A stretch of 64,000 nucleotides of DNA from Cristatella mucedo (GCA_009760855.2 WPIO01000117.1:217501-281500); one strand, 5' to 3'. Positions 46,681-58,400 are shown, counted from the stretch's first letter. Made by a program: numbers and translations. The notes: generated by a model not told the origin, from the sequence alone.

Positions 46681-47900
46681 TTGATTGGGCTTGAGGGACG
46701 CCGCCGGCCGATATCGCCGGCTAGAGGAACGCGAAAGCCCGGCGCCGGCGACTAGATCCGAAGCGTAGCAGCGCTGTCCCGCTGTCTATCGCCAGTCAGT
46801 CGAGGCGACGAGAGAAGCGGCGGTGACTGTGGCGAATGAACGAGTATTTAGACCGCGATGATTCTCTCCGCGCCTGCCTGCTGCACTGCATCCGTATGCT
46901 GTGGATTATTTGGACTTCAGCTGCAGCGATGCCGTAGACGGCTGAAGGTGGTTAGAACAAGTGACAGAAAGAATGAAAAGATATTCAGAATATATTCTTC
47001 TGAATAATAATAACTAGTAAACTGAATGATAGCTAAGCTTCTGAATTTTACGGACCTTTTCCCTGGTCCGTAAAATCACTGTTCCTCCTACTTTAGCCGA
47101 AATGGTGCTCGGTTCATGCGAGCGAAACTTTGGAGAATCCCCGACTGCCAATAAACAGCCTCGCCGACGTCGTCGGTCAATCTTTCACGGCCGGATCCCA
47201 CCTGAAGTATAAGGAACTGTTGGCATTCTTGCGAATCCGCCATAGCTCGTACGGCAGCCTCGTTCTCGCTAGCTCCCGAGGGTCGGCACGAGTTTTCTTT
47301 GCCGTAGCACCACCGAAAAGAAGCAACTGTGGAAATGCACGAAAATAAGTCACCGTTGAGAGAATCAAAAGTCGACGCAAACTCTGAACTAATCTAGCTA
47401 TATTGATTATGCAACCATTTCGATCTGAGCGAAGGACTGCCAGTTCAAGCGAAGCAAACCCATCGACCCTGATGGCTGATGGCCGAGATGGTCCAGTTTC
47501 TTCTTTCGCTCTGTAAGCTTCCCCTTTTGTTCCTTCGCACCGGCAAGTGGCAAGATGGCACGGACTTTCGCGGCGAGTGCAGAGTCACTGCGCGCTGCCT
47601 CTGCACTGCTTTTTCGCTGAGTGACTCGCTCGCTGTCCCGTTTCTATTAGAGAGCCCGCTGGTCAGAGAAAGTTCTGGAAGCAGACGAGTTAGACTCAGC
47701 TCGCGCTTCATCGGCCGACGGCAGCCGCCGAATGCCACTCCCCTTAAAAGCCGTACTAGAACATCGTTTCATTGCGACTCCGGCGCAGAGGATGCTGCCA
47801 GCAAATTTGACTGGGCCTCCGAGAGCGACGTTCAGACGCCATTTAAGGAAACCGTCTTTACTTTATCCAAACATTGCGATAAGTTGACGGAAAAGTTGAC
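46680..47900. other. No gene recognised
   Basis: An open frame of 180 codons on the + strand (47479-48021) ends in (GA)n. It has no recognised motif and no clear splice borders. Confidence 0.5.
47045..47076. other. Perfect 12-bp inverted repeat, 8-nt loop
   Basis: ATTTTACGGACC, loop TTTTCCCT, GGTCCGTAAAAT. A stable hairpin on either strand; not an element of a recognised family. Confidence 0.7.
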
Positions 47901-47903
47901 ACC

Positions 47904-47904
<1 letters not shown>

Positions 47905-47941
<37 letters not shown>

Positions 47942-48074
47942 TGGTTAGAACAAGTGACAGAAAGAATGAGGAGATATTGAGAGCGGGAGAAAGGGCAAGA
48001 GAAAGATGGGGCGGGAGATAGAGATGCCGACAGAGAGGCAGTGAAAGACAGAGCTAGAAAGAGAGAGAGAGGGA

Positions 48075-48142
<68 letters not shown>

Positions 48143-48160
48143 GAGAGAGAGAGAGAGAGG
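47905..48160 (+). repeat. (GA)n tracts
   Basis: GA runs at 47905-47940 and 48056-48160, with imperfect GA between. Confidence 0.93.
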
Positions 48161-48726
48161 GCGGGAGTGACTGATTTCGCTCGCTGCCATTTCTAAGCAG
48201 TGCCTTGGATTTCGCCAGGTAAGTCGAGCGAGAGTTTCAAGCTGCCCCGGGCTGCTGGGTCAAGGTGACACTGACGTCGGACAGATGGGTCGGACGCGGC
48301 CAGCGCCGATTCCGTGGCGCCCGCGTTTCATAGGCAGCCATTCGCTGTCTCGCAGGCAACGCGAAACCTTGAAGCTCTGCTTGATTTGGCGCGCAGCTGC
48401 ATTGAGCAGCAGCTGCGCGTGTTTGCCCTGCGGTTGCCGAAAACGGTTTGACCAAGTCGAGACTCGGGCGGCGTAGGCGGTGCAGCGTGCTTAGGTGAGC
48501 GGGGCTCACACTGTAGCGACTGCGGGAGTTCCCTCTGCTTGACGCCGTCTCTGATATCACCCCTGCTGGAGCAATTGAGTTCCTTTGCTGTCGCGGTGCG
48601 GCCTTGGTCGCAAGGCAACCCGTCGGACCGCACAAGCTTCCGGTCGCCTTCGAATCTTTATTTGCTGTTCGCGCCGTCGTGGCCGTCGTAATCGGCCCGG
48701 TTGGCGAGGCCGCACCAGCAGCTCAG

Positions 48727-48885
48727 CAAAGCTGCGGATATACCTGTCAGGTCGCGCCCAATCGGAGTCGAACGTGCTGCAGGCTCCGGTGCGGGATAAG
48801 CCACTCGAAGTGCAAGGCTCCGCCATCGGTCCGCCGCCGATGCTCACCATTGTGCACCTTGCACTTTCTCACCTCCTGTCTTCCG
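48727..48885 (+). other. Exon-like open stretch, unassigned (either strand)
   Basis: On the + strand one frame reads KLRIYLSGRAQSESNVLQAP and later IGPPPMLTIVHLALSHLLSS before a good donor, G|GTATGT. The acceptor side (AGCAGCTCAG) has a poor pyrimidine tract. On the minus strand an alternative begins with ATG at 48850 and runs to a donor-like ACAG|GTATAT near 48750. I cannot choose between them and recognise no family. Confidence 0.25.
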
Positions 48886-49204
48886 GTATGTGTGGCATCC
48901 TCACCGTCTTTCTATGCTTCTCCCTTTTCCTCTCAGTCTCCTCCTTTCCCACAATTCCTCACCTTTCTCTTCCCCTCTCTGCCTTTAGTCCCCACCTTGA
49001 CATGCATCGCCTCTGCCTATCCATCTCTTCTCCTAATCTGTTCTTCTTACCCTCTCTTCCCTCCACCTCTCTCCTCGTTTTTATACTTATCCGTCCTCTT
49101 AATCTTTACCACCCTCTTACTCCTGTTCTCCCTCCCCGTCTTCATTGCCATCTCTGTTGTATCTTTTCTCTCCTTTCTCCTTCGCCGTCTGTCTCTCTGT
49201 CTCT

Positions 49205-49208
49205 CTTT

Positions 49209-49278
<70 letters not shown>

Positions 49279-49372
49279 CTCTCTCCCTCCCTCCCTTTCT
49301 CTCCCTCCCTCTCTCTCTCTCCCTCTTCCTCTCCCTCTTCCTCTTCCTCTCCGTCTCTCTCGCACTCGCTGT
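49205..49372 (+). repeat. (CT)n tract
   Basis: About 70 bp of pure CT, then CCCTCTTC-type variants. First large CT block on the + strand; most earlier large dinucleotide tracts were GA. Confidence 0.93.
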
Positions 49373-49563
49373 CTCTTTCCCTTGCTCTTTTTTGGCGTAG
49401 GTGTTCGTTGGTGGATGTTAACAACGCATCGTCAGGGTGTGTATTTATTGTGTATTTATTCAGCCAACGCACGAGAGAGAGAGAGAGAGAATAGGTCCGG
49501 CTGAACTGCAGGTAGAGATAGATGAGTACGCTGAGCCCGAGCGGCGGAATGGAAGTGTCCTTT

Positions 49564-49564
<1 letters not shown>

Positions 49565-49611
<47 letters not shown>

Positions 49612-49632
49612 ACTCTCATTCTCTCTCTCCAT
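49565..49632 (+). repeat. (CT)n tract
   Basis: About 45 bp of pure CT. Preceded by a short (GA)n at 49472-49490, so the region can fold back. Confidence 0.93.
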
Positions 49633-49639
49633 CCGGGCT

Positions 49640-51904
49640 TTCGTTTGGCCCTTGCATGACCTCAAGTGGCTCAAAGCTGTAGTCGGTGGGGTTCGTGAAA
49701 ACCTGTTAACAGTCACAGCAGTTTACGTCGGATTGTTGTCACGCTTCAACAGAAATTGAGCCCACGTGGATTGCAAGTTGATGGCAAGTCAAAATTCTGC
49801 ATAGTAAAGACATCGATGTTGGGTTCGTTATTCGTTTAATCCTCTGCAGACGCCCAGCTACGGACATTGAGAAGCAATTTCGTACCGTTACACTTCCACC
49901 ATAAAATACTGTGGTCTTTATCAGAAAAACGTCCGCTTACGCTCCAATCATTCGCCGTCGAACGCACTTCTTCCTTTTGTCGCAGCCAAAGAGATTGAAT
50001 TTGACTCCTCAGTCCATTACACCCTGCTCCACTGGGCAGCTGTCCAATGCTGGGATCAGCAAGCAAAATCCAGCCTAGCTTTTTTGTGCTGAACAGTCAA
50101 CAGTTTTTTGCAATTGGCCACCTGTGCATTAATTATGCCATCTACTCATGGTACTTTGGCTTACGACCATTCCGGTTGCCTGGCAGAGATGGCAGGGCAT
50201 TTTGGCAGTGGCAAGCCAGTTCTTCAGAGCCACGCTTTAGAGGAGCCGATCCTCCCTCAGAGAACTTGACTCAAAGGCCACCTGATCGCTGCAGCTGCCT
50301 CTGAGCTGCTAAAGCCCAGATGATTCCGAATAACTTTCCTAAGAGTACAATAGTGATAATAGTAATAATAAGTGCTGATAGCATAGACTCTTCCTAATAG
50401 TACCCCATTAGATCTTCAGCCGCGTCGCGATTTCTCGGTTTTGAGGGTTATCTCCGTGCTGCGACGTCAAAACCATTCTTGTATCGCCAGAAAGGTATGC
50501 AACTGACGACAAGTTCCGGTCGCACATGGGCCATCTCTATGGGAGGGGCTGACCGCAGCAAGTCAATGAGACATCCGGGTACCTTAGCTCATCGGTGGAT
50601 TCATCGTCGGTGACGAAATGGGCCAAAAATAGGTTCTGCTGGATTGCGTCCAAGAGGGGGTGGAACAGTCAGATACCATGAATGCCCCCCATCTGTTTAC
50701 GTTGGAACCGTGGACTCAGTTGCCGACAAATGCAGTTGTTTACTAAGCCGAGCATAGTATGCTGAAACCCGATGCAAAATTGTATTGACAGATATTTATA
50801 ATTTAATCACGAGTGCAGCAGCATACTGACTTACTCGAACACTGGCATTAGCAACAACCGAATTCAGACCGATGGGACTAGGTGCATGGAAACTTTTAGA
50901 GGAGCACAGTTGTGTAGATACCTGACAGCAACGAAGTGTCGGTCCACATGACAAGTTCGCAGTGACGTGCCAGAGTGTAGAGAAGTCGATTCCATTCCAG
51001 AGGAACAGGCTACAAGCTACCGGAATCAGCAACGTGACGTGCAACACTCGGGTACAGCTTAAAGCATAGAGCACAACTCAGCTCAAATGCTACGGCACCT
51101 TCTTCTGAGTATGCGTGGCTTTGGCTTTTATGCTGAATTAGCCATAGGTGACAGCACAGGCTGTTCCTAGCCATTTTAGTTCACCAACAGCGAACAATGA
51201 GCATCGGTCATAATGTGACTGACTGAGAACGCCGCCGTTTCATTATGCAGTCTAGTCGTTTGTCGAACGAGCTATTACTGTCTGGCTACGCCGTTGACCG
51301 CACAGGGAGCGGAAGCAGAAGCAATCGAGCGATCGCTCGTCGTCAAGGTCTAGGGCTGTTTCTAGAAAATTTAACCAAGTTTAGCTAAAATCGATAGTTG
51401 CATCTTCAACGGCGCCATTTGATTAGCAGCAGAAGAGCGTTACCAGCTACTCCCCTCTCTTTGCAACGGGCTGGTAAGGATTGCTCGCAGCTAGGCTCTA
51501 AATCCATAACGTCATCGTTATGTGCTCAACGTCTTTCTACTGTGCTGAAGCCCAGCAGCTAGTCTCAAGCGGCCAATGTCAGCGTCCGATCAGCGGAAGC
51601 AACCACTCATAGCAACCGTGGCTATGCTGCGTAACGGCAGCCCTGGATCCAGCGGCCCGCGCACGTAGCCAGGCTTCCCGTGGGCGATTGTGGCAATTTA
51701 TTGACTGCAGCTGCACCCGGGCTTCGTTTCTCGAGACCTCGAAGGGGGAAGATCGTACTCCCGTAGCGTGCCCAACAGCCGCTCGAGAACTTACTGAGCG
51801 TCTATTCAGCGCGATTGAGGCGAACTGATTGATTCGAATCGAGGCAACAAACGAGACAGAAAATTGGAGAAGACCGCAATCGCCATGCGGTCAGGCGGGA
51901 TCAG
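49640..51904. other. No gene recognised
   Basis: Unique-looking sequence between CT tracts and a LINE-A tail. The only repeat identified is a SINE-1-like remnant at 51.42 kb. Confidence 0.5.
51418..51545 (-). mobile_element. SINE-1-like remnant
   Basis: The sequence order (GATTAGCAGCAGAAGAGCGT, TTGCAACGGGCTGG, GCTCTAAATCC) is that of reversed SINE-1, but the B box is lost. Confidence 0.45.
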
Positions 51905-51990
51905 TCGTAATAGTGATTATAGTAAAAGTACATTTGCATAACTCCCTCAGAGAACTCATTCTCTTTCTAGGCAATTTCCATATGGCAGCC
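51905..51990 (-). mobile_element. LINE-A tail fragment, old
   Basis: Reversed tail with CTCCCTCAGAGAACTCATTC and TCTTTCTAGGC, and a degenerate A/T trinucleotide end. Confidence 0.6.
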
Positions 51991-52072
51991 GCAGTCCGGC
52001 AGCTGAGCACCGATTCATCGCGTCGGCCCGCTGACTGCAATTGTTCTTATTGCCAGAGCCCTGGCGGTGATA

Positions 52073-52110
52073 GCTGTTGACTCGGTCTATCTGTCAATCT
52101 GTCTGTCTGT

Positions 52111-52171
<61 letters not shown>

Positions 52172-52293
52172 ACGCTCTCTTACTCTCTCTCACTCTCTCT
52201 GTCTCTCTCTCAGCTGTTGACTCGGTCTATCTGTCAATTTGTCTATCTGTCTGTCTGTTCGTCTCTCTTTCTCTCACTCTCTCTCTCTCTTTC

Positions 52294-52366
<73 letters not shown>
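52073..52366 (+). repeat. Duplicated module: unique head plus (CT)n, two copies
   Basis: GCTGTTGACTCGGTCTATCT occurs at about 52073 and 52213, each time followed by TGTCTGTC and then a (CT)n tract. Confidence 0.88.
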
Positions 52367-52374
52367 AGCACAGC

Positions 52375-52639
52375 CCACTCAGTGCTTCAAGGGTCGCCGA
52401 ATTACTCGCCAAGATGCAGCAGCTTAGCTCAGCTGGCTCGGTCACGTGGGCCTGTCTGCCTGCTCCAGGAGCCCACTCCAGGTCAGCTGGCTCTACGGAA
52501 TCGGAAGGAGCCGCGCCTGGAGCTGAGCCGAGAGACGGAAGAGTGGCATGTGGGGAACCTGAAAGCAGGTTCGCCGCTCGCCGAATTTGTCGATCGGCGC
52601 GTGACAGTCGTTGACGAGATTGAGATTATCAATGGTTAA
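52375..52639 (+). other. Exon-like open stretch after a (CT)n tract, unassigned
   Basis: The (CT)n tract ends in GAGCACAG, a possible acceptor with an extremely long pyrimidine tract. One frame then stays open to TAA at 52637, with the segment RKEPRLELSRETEEWHVGNL. Another frame reads [18 protein letters not shown] up to a possible donor TCCAG|GTCAGC near 52482. No family recognised. Confidence 0.2.
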
Positions 52640-53148
52640 TATCGTTCTCGCCGCTAGCGTGGTGAATCGCCAGCCTTTTGATAGAATCTCGAGCATTACA
52701 ACGTAATCACTGGCGTCATAATGGCGCCGCCGGCCGTCGCAATGGAGAGCGGTCGCACGTCGATAGGCATTAGACGAGCACGCGGTCGAAGCCGCTGCAC
52801 AGCGCTGAACAAAGACCGGTGAAATAACGGACGCAATTGTGCGCCAGAGAATTACTTAGTATTCGATCGATGCAAAATCGTTCTTCCCCGCTCAACAATG
52901 AACGCTTCGCCGTCGCCATGGCAGGGTGGGGAGTTATGCTCGCTCGCCGTGCTCTAGAGCTGCATCGAAACTGTGGCAACATGGGCGGCACGGCTGCTGG
53001 ACTGCGCCGCAGCAGCAGCGGACGCAAACGTCGCGGTGGCGATGCCCGCCGCCGCCGGAAACGCCGCTACGCGTCCACGACTCGCCTACGAGGCGCCCGC
53101 TCGCACACGCCAGAGAGTTCGCGGCCGGCGAAGGCCTGCCGAACGCAG

Positions 53149-53540
<392 letters not shown>

Positions 53541-53758
53541 CCTCGCCTGCAGCGCCTAGCAGCAGCTGCTGCTGCTAGATGCCACTTCCCCTACCCCGTG
53601 GAAAGAACGACTGTGCAACCCGGGTGGCAGGCGGCGGCGGCGGCGGCGACGCTGCCGCCGCTCTGTCTGCTCGCCGCCCAGCGGACACTCCTACCACCGG
53701 GGACAGCAAGCACGGAGCGAGCGTGAGTCGCGACTGTTCCTGCTCCAGGCACAGCTAG

Positions 53759-53804
53759 CCCGACGAACGGCCGCCGAGCAGTCGTGCGGCGGCCGTTCGT
53801 CGGG
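53759..53804. other. Perfect 18-bp inverted repeat, 10-nt loop
   Basis: CCCGACGAACGGCCGCCG, loop AGCAGTCGTG, and the exact reverse complement. A very stable GC-rich hairpin inside a CpG-rich region. Confidence 0.75.
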
Positions 53805-54206
53805 CGGCGGAGCTCGCCCATCCGCCGGCGTACCGCCGCCTCGCCGCCGCCGCCGGGCGCGCGGCGACCGAGTCAGCGATCCGAGCGACGCGACGAACGC
53901 GCGAACGAGTGCACGTATATTGTATTGGCTTGACGCGCGACAATGGCTCCGAGCTTGCGTAATGAACGAGACGCGCTCGAAACGATCGCCGGCGGCGTCC
54001 GTCCGCTGGCGCCGCCGACCCCGGCCGCGACCTCTGGCGGCGGGCCTCTTTCCGCTCGCCAGCGGCGGGCGCCGCCACGGGCTCCCTCTCACTTGCCTCC
54101 GCCGCACTTGCCGCCGGCGCCCTTGCCGGAGCCGCAGCTTCCGCCGCCGCAGCCGCCCTTCTCGCTACTGCAAAGAAAGAGAGCGAGGCACGCTCGCTGT
54201 CGCGCT

Positions 54207-55128
54207 CAGACGAGTCTCAGACGCGCTCAGACGAGTCTCAGACGCGCTCAGACGAGTCTCAGACGCGCTCAGACGAGTCTCAGACGCGCTCAGACGAGTC
54301 TCAGACGCGCTCAGACGAGTCTCAGACGCGCTCAGACGAGTCTCAGACGCGCTCAGACGAGTCTCAGACGCGCTCAGACGAGTCTCAGACGCGCTCAGAC
54401 GAGTCTCAGACGCGCTCAGACGAGTCTCAGACGCGCTCAGACGAGTCTCAGACGCGCTCAGACGAGTCTCAGACGCGCTCAGACGAGTCTCAGACGCGCT
54501 CAGACGAGTCTCAGACGCGCTCAGACGAGTCTCAGACGCGCTCAGACGAGTCTCAGACGCGCTCAGACGAGTCTCAGACGCGCTCAGACGAGTCTCAGAC
54601 GCGCTCAGACGAGTCTCAGACGCGCTCAGACGAGTCTCAGACGCGCTCAGACGAGTCTCAGACGCGCTCAGACGAGTCTCAGACGCGCTCAGACGAGTCT
54701 CAGACGCGCTCAGACGAGTCTCAGACGCGCTCAGACGAGTCTCAGACGCGCTCAGACGAGTCTCAGACGCGCTCAGACGAGTCTCAGACGCGCTCAGACG
54801 AGTCTCAGACGCGCTCAGACGAGTCTCAGTCGACGCGCTCAGACAGACGAGTCTCAGACGCGCTCAGACGAGTCTCAGACGCGCTCAGACGAGTCTCAGA
54901 CGCGCTCAGACGAGTCTCAGACGCGCTCGCTCAGACGAGTCTCAGACGCGCTCAGACGAGTCTCAGACGCGCTCAGACGAGTCTCAGACGCGCTCAGACG
55001 AGTCTCAGACGACGCTCAGACGAGTCTCAGACGCGCTCAGACGAGTCTCAGACGCGCTCAGACGAGTCTCAGACGCGCTCAGACGAGTCTCAGACGCGCT
55101 CAGACGAGTCTCAGACGCGCTCAGACGA
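54207..55128. repeat. 21-bp minisatellite, about 43 copies
   Basis: The unit is GCTCAGACGAGTCTCAGACG plus C, itself two similar 10/11-bp halves. Copies are almost identical. Small indels occur at about 54829, 54843, 54927, 55010 and 55128. All three + frames are open because 21 is divisible by 3 and the unit has no stop, giving DALRRVS, RSDESQT or AQTSLRR repeats. Confidence 0.97.
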
Positions 55129-55289
55129 GGACGCGCCTCGAGGTTGACGACGCGCCTCCGAGCCTTAAACGGTGCTGCGCGGCCGGCGACGTGACCATGT
55201 CGGGGCTGGCTGGGCGCGGGCGGGGCGGGGCCTTTCCCTTCGGCCTTCCCCTTCGGCGGCGACCGCAGCCGGCGGCGGCGGCGGCTTAC

Positions 55290-55345
55290 CCAGCCTGCGG
55301 CTTGGCCGGCCCCTGAGCGTCCTTGCCCTTTCCAGCGCCCGACAT
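55290..55345 (-). CDS. Candidate first coding exon, minus strand, MSGAGKGKDAQGPAKPQA
   Basis: ATG at 55345-55343 opens an 18-codon stretch rich in Gly, Lys, Ala and Pro that runs into a good donor, G|GTAAGC, in phase 2. A TATA box lies about 270 bp upstream on the same strand, implying a 5' leader of about 245 nt. The peptide superficially resembles the basic N-terminal tail of histone H2A variants, but the family-defining AGLQFPVGR segment would be in another exon and I did not find it. I do not claim an identity. Its first intron would contain the 21-bp minisatellite. Confidence 0.45.
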
Positions 55346-55614
55346 CGTTGAGATCGCTCGCCTGTGCAAACGGCGCCGCAGGCGAGCGGTGAGCAGGCGG
55401 TCGGGCGGGCGGACGGGCGCAGGCAGCCGTACGGCTGAGCCGCCCGAGTGCGCGGCGGCGGCGGTGCGCGTCTCGCTCGGAGCTCGTACTCGCGCCGCGC
55501 GCGCGAGCGCAAATGAACGCAAACGAAAAGCGCGCACAGTCGACTTGCCTGCGACGGGTAACTCTCTGAGGAGCTATGAAAACACTCGACTCGCGGACGC
55601 CGATGCGGCTCGCT

Positions 55615-55623
55615 CTTTATATA
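55615..55623 (-). promoter_or_regulatory. Putative TATA box of the minus-strand gene
   Basis: On the minus strand the sequence is GCGTATATAAAGAGCG, a strong TATA match in an otherwise GC-rich, CpG-rich region. Transcription would start about 30 bp downstream, near 55.59 kb, heading to lower coordinates. The first ATG downstream that leads into a good splice donor is at 55345. Confidence 0.5.
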
Positions 55624-55968
55624 CGCTGGCCGCCCGCTTAGGCGGCAGCCGGTTGCCAACCGGTCTAAACCGGTTGGTGGCCGGCGCCGGGCTGGGTAAG
55701 CTATCTATCGATTTACGCAAGGTCATTCGCTGACGCCGCTAACGCTCGGCCGCCGCCGATAAACAGTTCGCTGTATCGCGCGCGGCGCTCCGACGGCCGC
55801 TCGGTCTCGCGCCGGGAAGCGCTCCGACGCGCCAGCGCGGCGCGCCGTCCGTCCCCCCTCCCCTGCGCCGCCGCTGCCGCCATTCGCTCGCCGGCGAGAA
55901 GCGGTTTTCGCCTAGGAAAGTCGCGGCAGAAGCGCACGCGCGCCGACGATCGGGAGCAGCGCGTCCGC

Positions 55969-56062
55969 CGCCGCTGTTCAATTTCCGGCATGACGGCGCA
56001 CTTTTTCAGCCGGCTGCGAGCGCGTCAGCCGCCGCCGTTCAATTTCCGGGGCGACGCCGCAT
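55969..56062 (+). repeat. Direct repeat in a CpG-rich block
   Basis: CCGCCGCTGTTCAATTTCCGG and a close copy, CCGCCGTTCAATTTCCGG, lie about 66 bp apart. Confidence 0.7.
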
Positions 56063-56637
56063 TGCTCCAGCTGGCGGCGGTGGCGGCGGCCGCGGCGGCG
56101 GCTCAGTCCCAGCTGCCTCCCTCTCGCTGCTCGCGCGGCCGACCGTCGGCGGATCCGTCCGTGCAAGTCGGCCGCCGGCGGCGAGAGAGAGCGAGAGCGA
56201 GCGTGGCTGCGGCTGCGGCGGCGCGACACCGACCGTGAGCTGCTGCGGCGGCAGCCAAGTTATTGACTGGGCGGCGCAGAGCGGCCGTCGGAGTTGGCCG
56301 GCTGTTCGCCGTCTCCTACTCTGGCTGCTCTACTCCGACTTGTTCCGGAGCTGCCTCGCCTCCTACCCGCTCCAGGGCTGCGCTCCCTCCTCTCCCCTCT
56401 CCTCCCTCCCCTCCCCCGCTTGAGCGCTGGTTCCCGCTCCAGAGCTGCGCTGCCTCGTGTTCCAGGGCTGCAGGCAGCACCGCTTCTGCTCCCGCCAGGT
56501 TTCATTACAGCGAGCATTTGCATTCCCCAGTGATTACAGGTTCCACCGAATGAGACGGCACTAGAGGGTCGTCGTCAATAAAAAATTGAAGGTTAACTAA
56601 TTTAAACCTGATTTACACGGTGAGTCGTGCTTCTTAC

Positions 56638-56672
56638 CTGTTACCAACCAACTTCCGTTCTAGTTCGGTCAT
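56638..56672 (-). other. Possible short first exon, minus strand (MTELERKLVGN)
   Basis: ATG at 56672 opens 11 codons plus two bases, ending at a good donor, ACAG|GTAAGA. It could be the first coding exon of a minus-strand gene, or chance. A possible AATAAA on the + strand lies just beyond it at 56576-56581. No TATA box is seen upstream. Confidence 0.15.
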
Positions 56673-57231
56673 GCACCCTGTAGGACTTGTGCACGACGAT
56701 TTGTCTTTCTCGAAGTCACGCCCCCTACTCGCTCCGCCCCCTGGTGTTCTGGGAATATTGCTTTTGTGAGGGAGGTAGGAAACGGCCCTCTTCGATGCAC
56801 CTCCCGGTGATTTATCGCGCGCCGCCCATTATCTGATGCTTGCGTGACTAGCTCGCTGAGTCCCATAACTATCGGGAAATAATCGTGGAAAGTCTCGATT
56901 ATTTCGCCAGTCGAGTCGTCGGACATGCTTTTCAAAGAAACGAAGAAGGTACTTGACGACGAAGAAGGCATGCCTTTGACGACGCCTGCGATTGGTCGCT
57001 GGCTAAGTCTGTCCATAGCGTTGGCCGAGGAGCGGAACGACGAGTGGCTACTGAGTCGGAGTTACGTCTTCGTTGACCGCTTCGTTCCGGTATTGGCGAC
57101 CCATTGTATACCCTAAGACTCTAGTAGGTAATGAGCCGGTAGCAAGCAAGACTCTCCGTGTCAACCCGGCTTATTGTAATTATAATTATTGATTAATAAT
57201 TATTATAATTGCTTAAGCAACCTTGCTAGTA

Positions 57232-57350
57232 CCTGCGGCCGAAGAGCCTTGGCGGCTATCATCCTGATTGACTGAGGCAATCAAATATTGTCTGTTGCAG
57301 GGCTCGAGCTCACGACCCAGTTCGTTAAGGGCGAGCACCTCACCTCTTGC
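57232..57350 (-). mobile_element. SINE-1-like copy, diverged
   Basis: GAAGAGCCTTGGCGGCTATC (reversed tail) and GCAGGGCTCGAGCTCACGAC (reversed B box, GAGCTCGAGCC). Confidence 0.65.
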
Positions 57351-57404
57351 CTAAGATCCAGGGTAGTGTAACCTACTGCTTGTGCTCACATTAAACGATT
57401 AATA

Positions 57405-58400
57405 TCAATAAAGCGCATGATATAACTCCCTCAGAGGAGAACACAAGCTCTTTCTAGGCACTTTACATTTGCAGCAAATGAAGCACGATCTAATAGTTAG
57501 AGGTAGCATGCTCAATAAACAACAAGCGTAACCTGGTTAGGGGTGACCAGCACAGGGTCAGCATGCAAATATGGTTAGTGTCAGCATGCAGTGTCAGCAC
57601 CCATAAACCAATAAACGACGAATCAAATAGACCCACTAAATGCTGTGATAATTGACGCGTTTTTAGTTTCTTTTTTAATGTGGTCAAGTCAAGAGATATC
57701 GTGCCGCAAGTCGGGAGTGAGTTCCAGGCTTTGGGAGCATGCGAACTAATGCCGTGGTCTCCAAAGGATTAGACATTTGTACGAGGTATAGGTAAACAGT
57801 TAGATTCTGAAAACCGGGTGGTACGATGCTTAGCCTGGTGGGGAGTAGATGTTCTGGTGCGAAAGAACGAAGGAATCTAAAAGTGAGTGACATAACTCTG
57901 AAGTCAATGCGTTGCTTTACTGGTAGCCAGTGCAAGTCGGCGAGAAGTGGTGTGGTGGGACAACTGCTACACTCGCGACAGACAAGCCTAGCTGCAGACT
58001 TTTGCACCAGCTGTGAGCACACGTTTGCACAGGCTGGTTGACTAGCAAGCAGTGAGTTACAGAAGTCGAGACGAGATGCCACAAATTCAAGGATCAGTTT
58101 CAATGTGGTATCACTGTCTGAGCAAGCCCGAATTTTAGTAATGTTATGTAGCTGAAAGTAGGCAGACCTGACTTTCAAGCTGATGTGGTCATATAATGAA
58201 GGGTCACTTTGGAACATGGCCCCTAGCTTTCGTGCAGATTCAGTAGGAACTACGCTCACAGAGTCGATTGTGAGCATTAACCTTTCCAATTTCTGAGTCA
58301 CTCTTGGTTTGCCAAAAACTAGTAAGTAAGTCAGTTTTATCAGCATTTAATTCAACAGGGAATTTTAGGAAAATACTTAAACAATTTGTCCGATAATTGA
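57405..58400 (-). mobile_element. LINE-A copy (L2/CR1-like), 5'-truncated
   Basis: The minus strand reads LNADKTDLL, then RKLGAMFQSD, RSAYFQLHNITKIRA, VASRLDFCNSLLAS and LADLHWLPVKQRIDF, the conserved C-terminal part of L2/CR1 RTs. It is frameshifted near the end. It finishes in the family tail (hairpin with CTTTCTAGGCACTTTAC on the + strand). The 5' side is truncated within the RT thumb region. Confidence 0.85.

Larger units (their letters stand above)
53640..56450. other. CpG-rich block with the minus-strand promoter
   Basis: Strongly GC-rich with many CG dinucleotides. It surrounds the TATA box and candidate first exon, the hairpin at 53.76 kb and the minisatellite. Such blocks often mark promoters. 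Confidence 0.5.

Noticed and set aside
54207-55128. CRISPR-like array
   Set aside because: Units are directly adjacent with no unique spacers, and the host is a eukaryote.
53920-55316. Frames of 424 and 457 codons with ALRRVSD or AQTSLRR repeats
   Set aside because: Two overlapping frames on the same strand are both open because the 21-bp unit lacks stops. Neither has a recognised domain, and indels shift one into the other.
56669-57016. 115-codon frame on the minus strand (GEIIETFHDYFPIVMGLSEL)
   Set aside because: Looks protein-like, but no family recognised and no splice or promoter signals; the + strand is partly open too. Kept only as a note.
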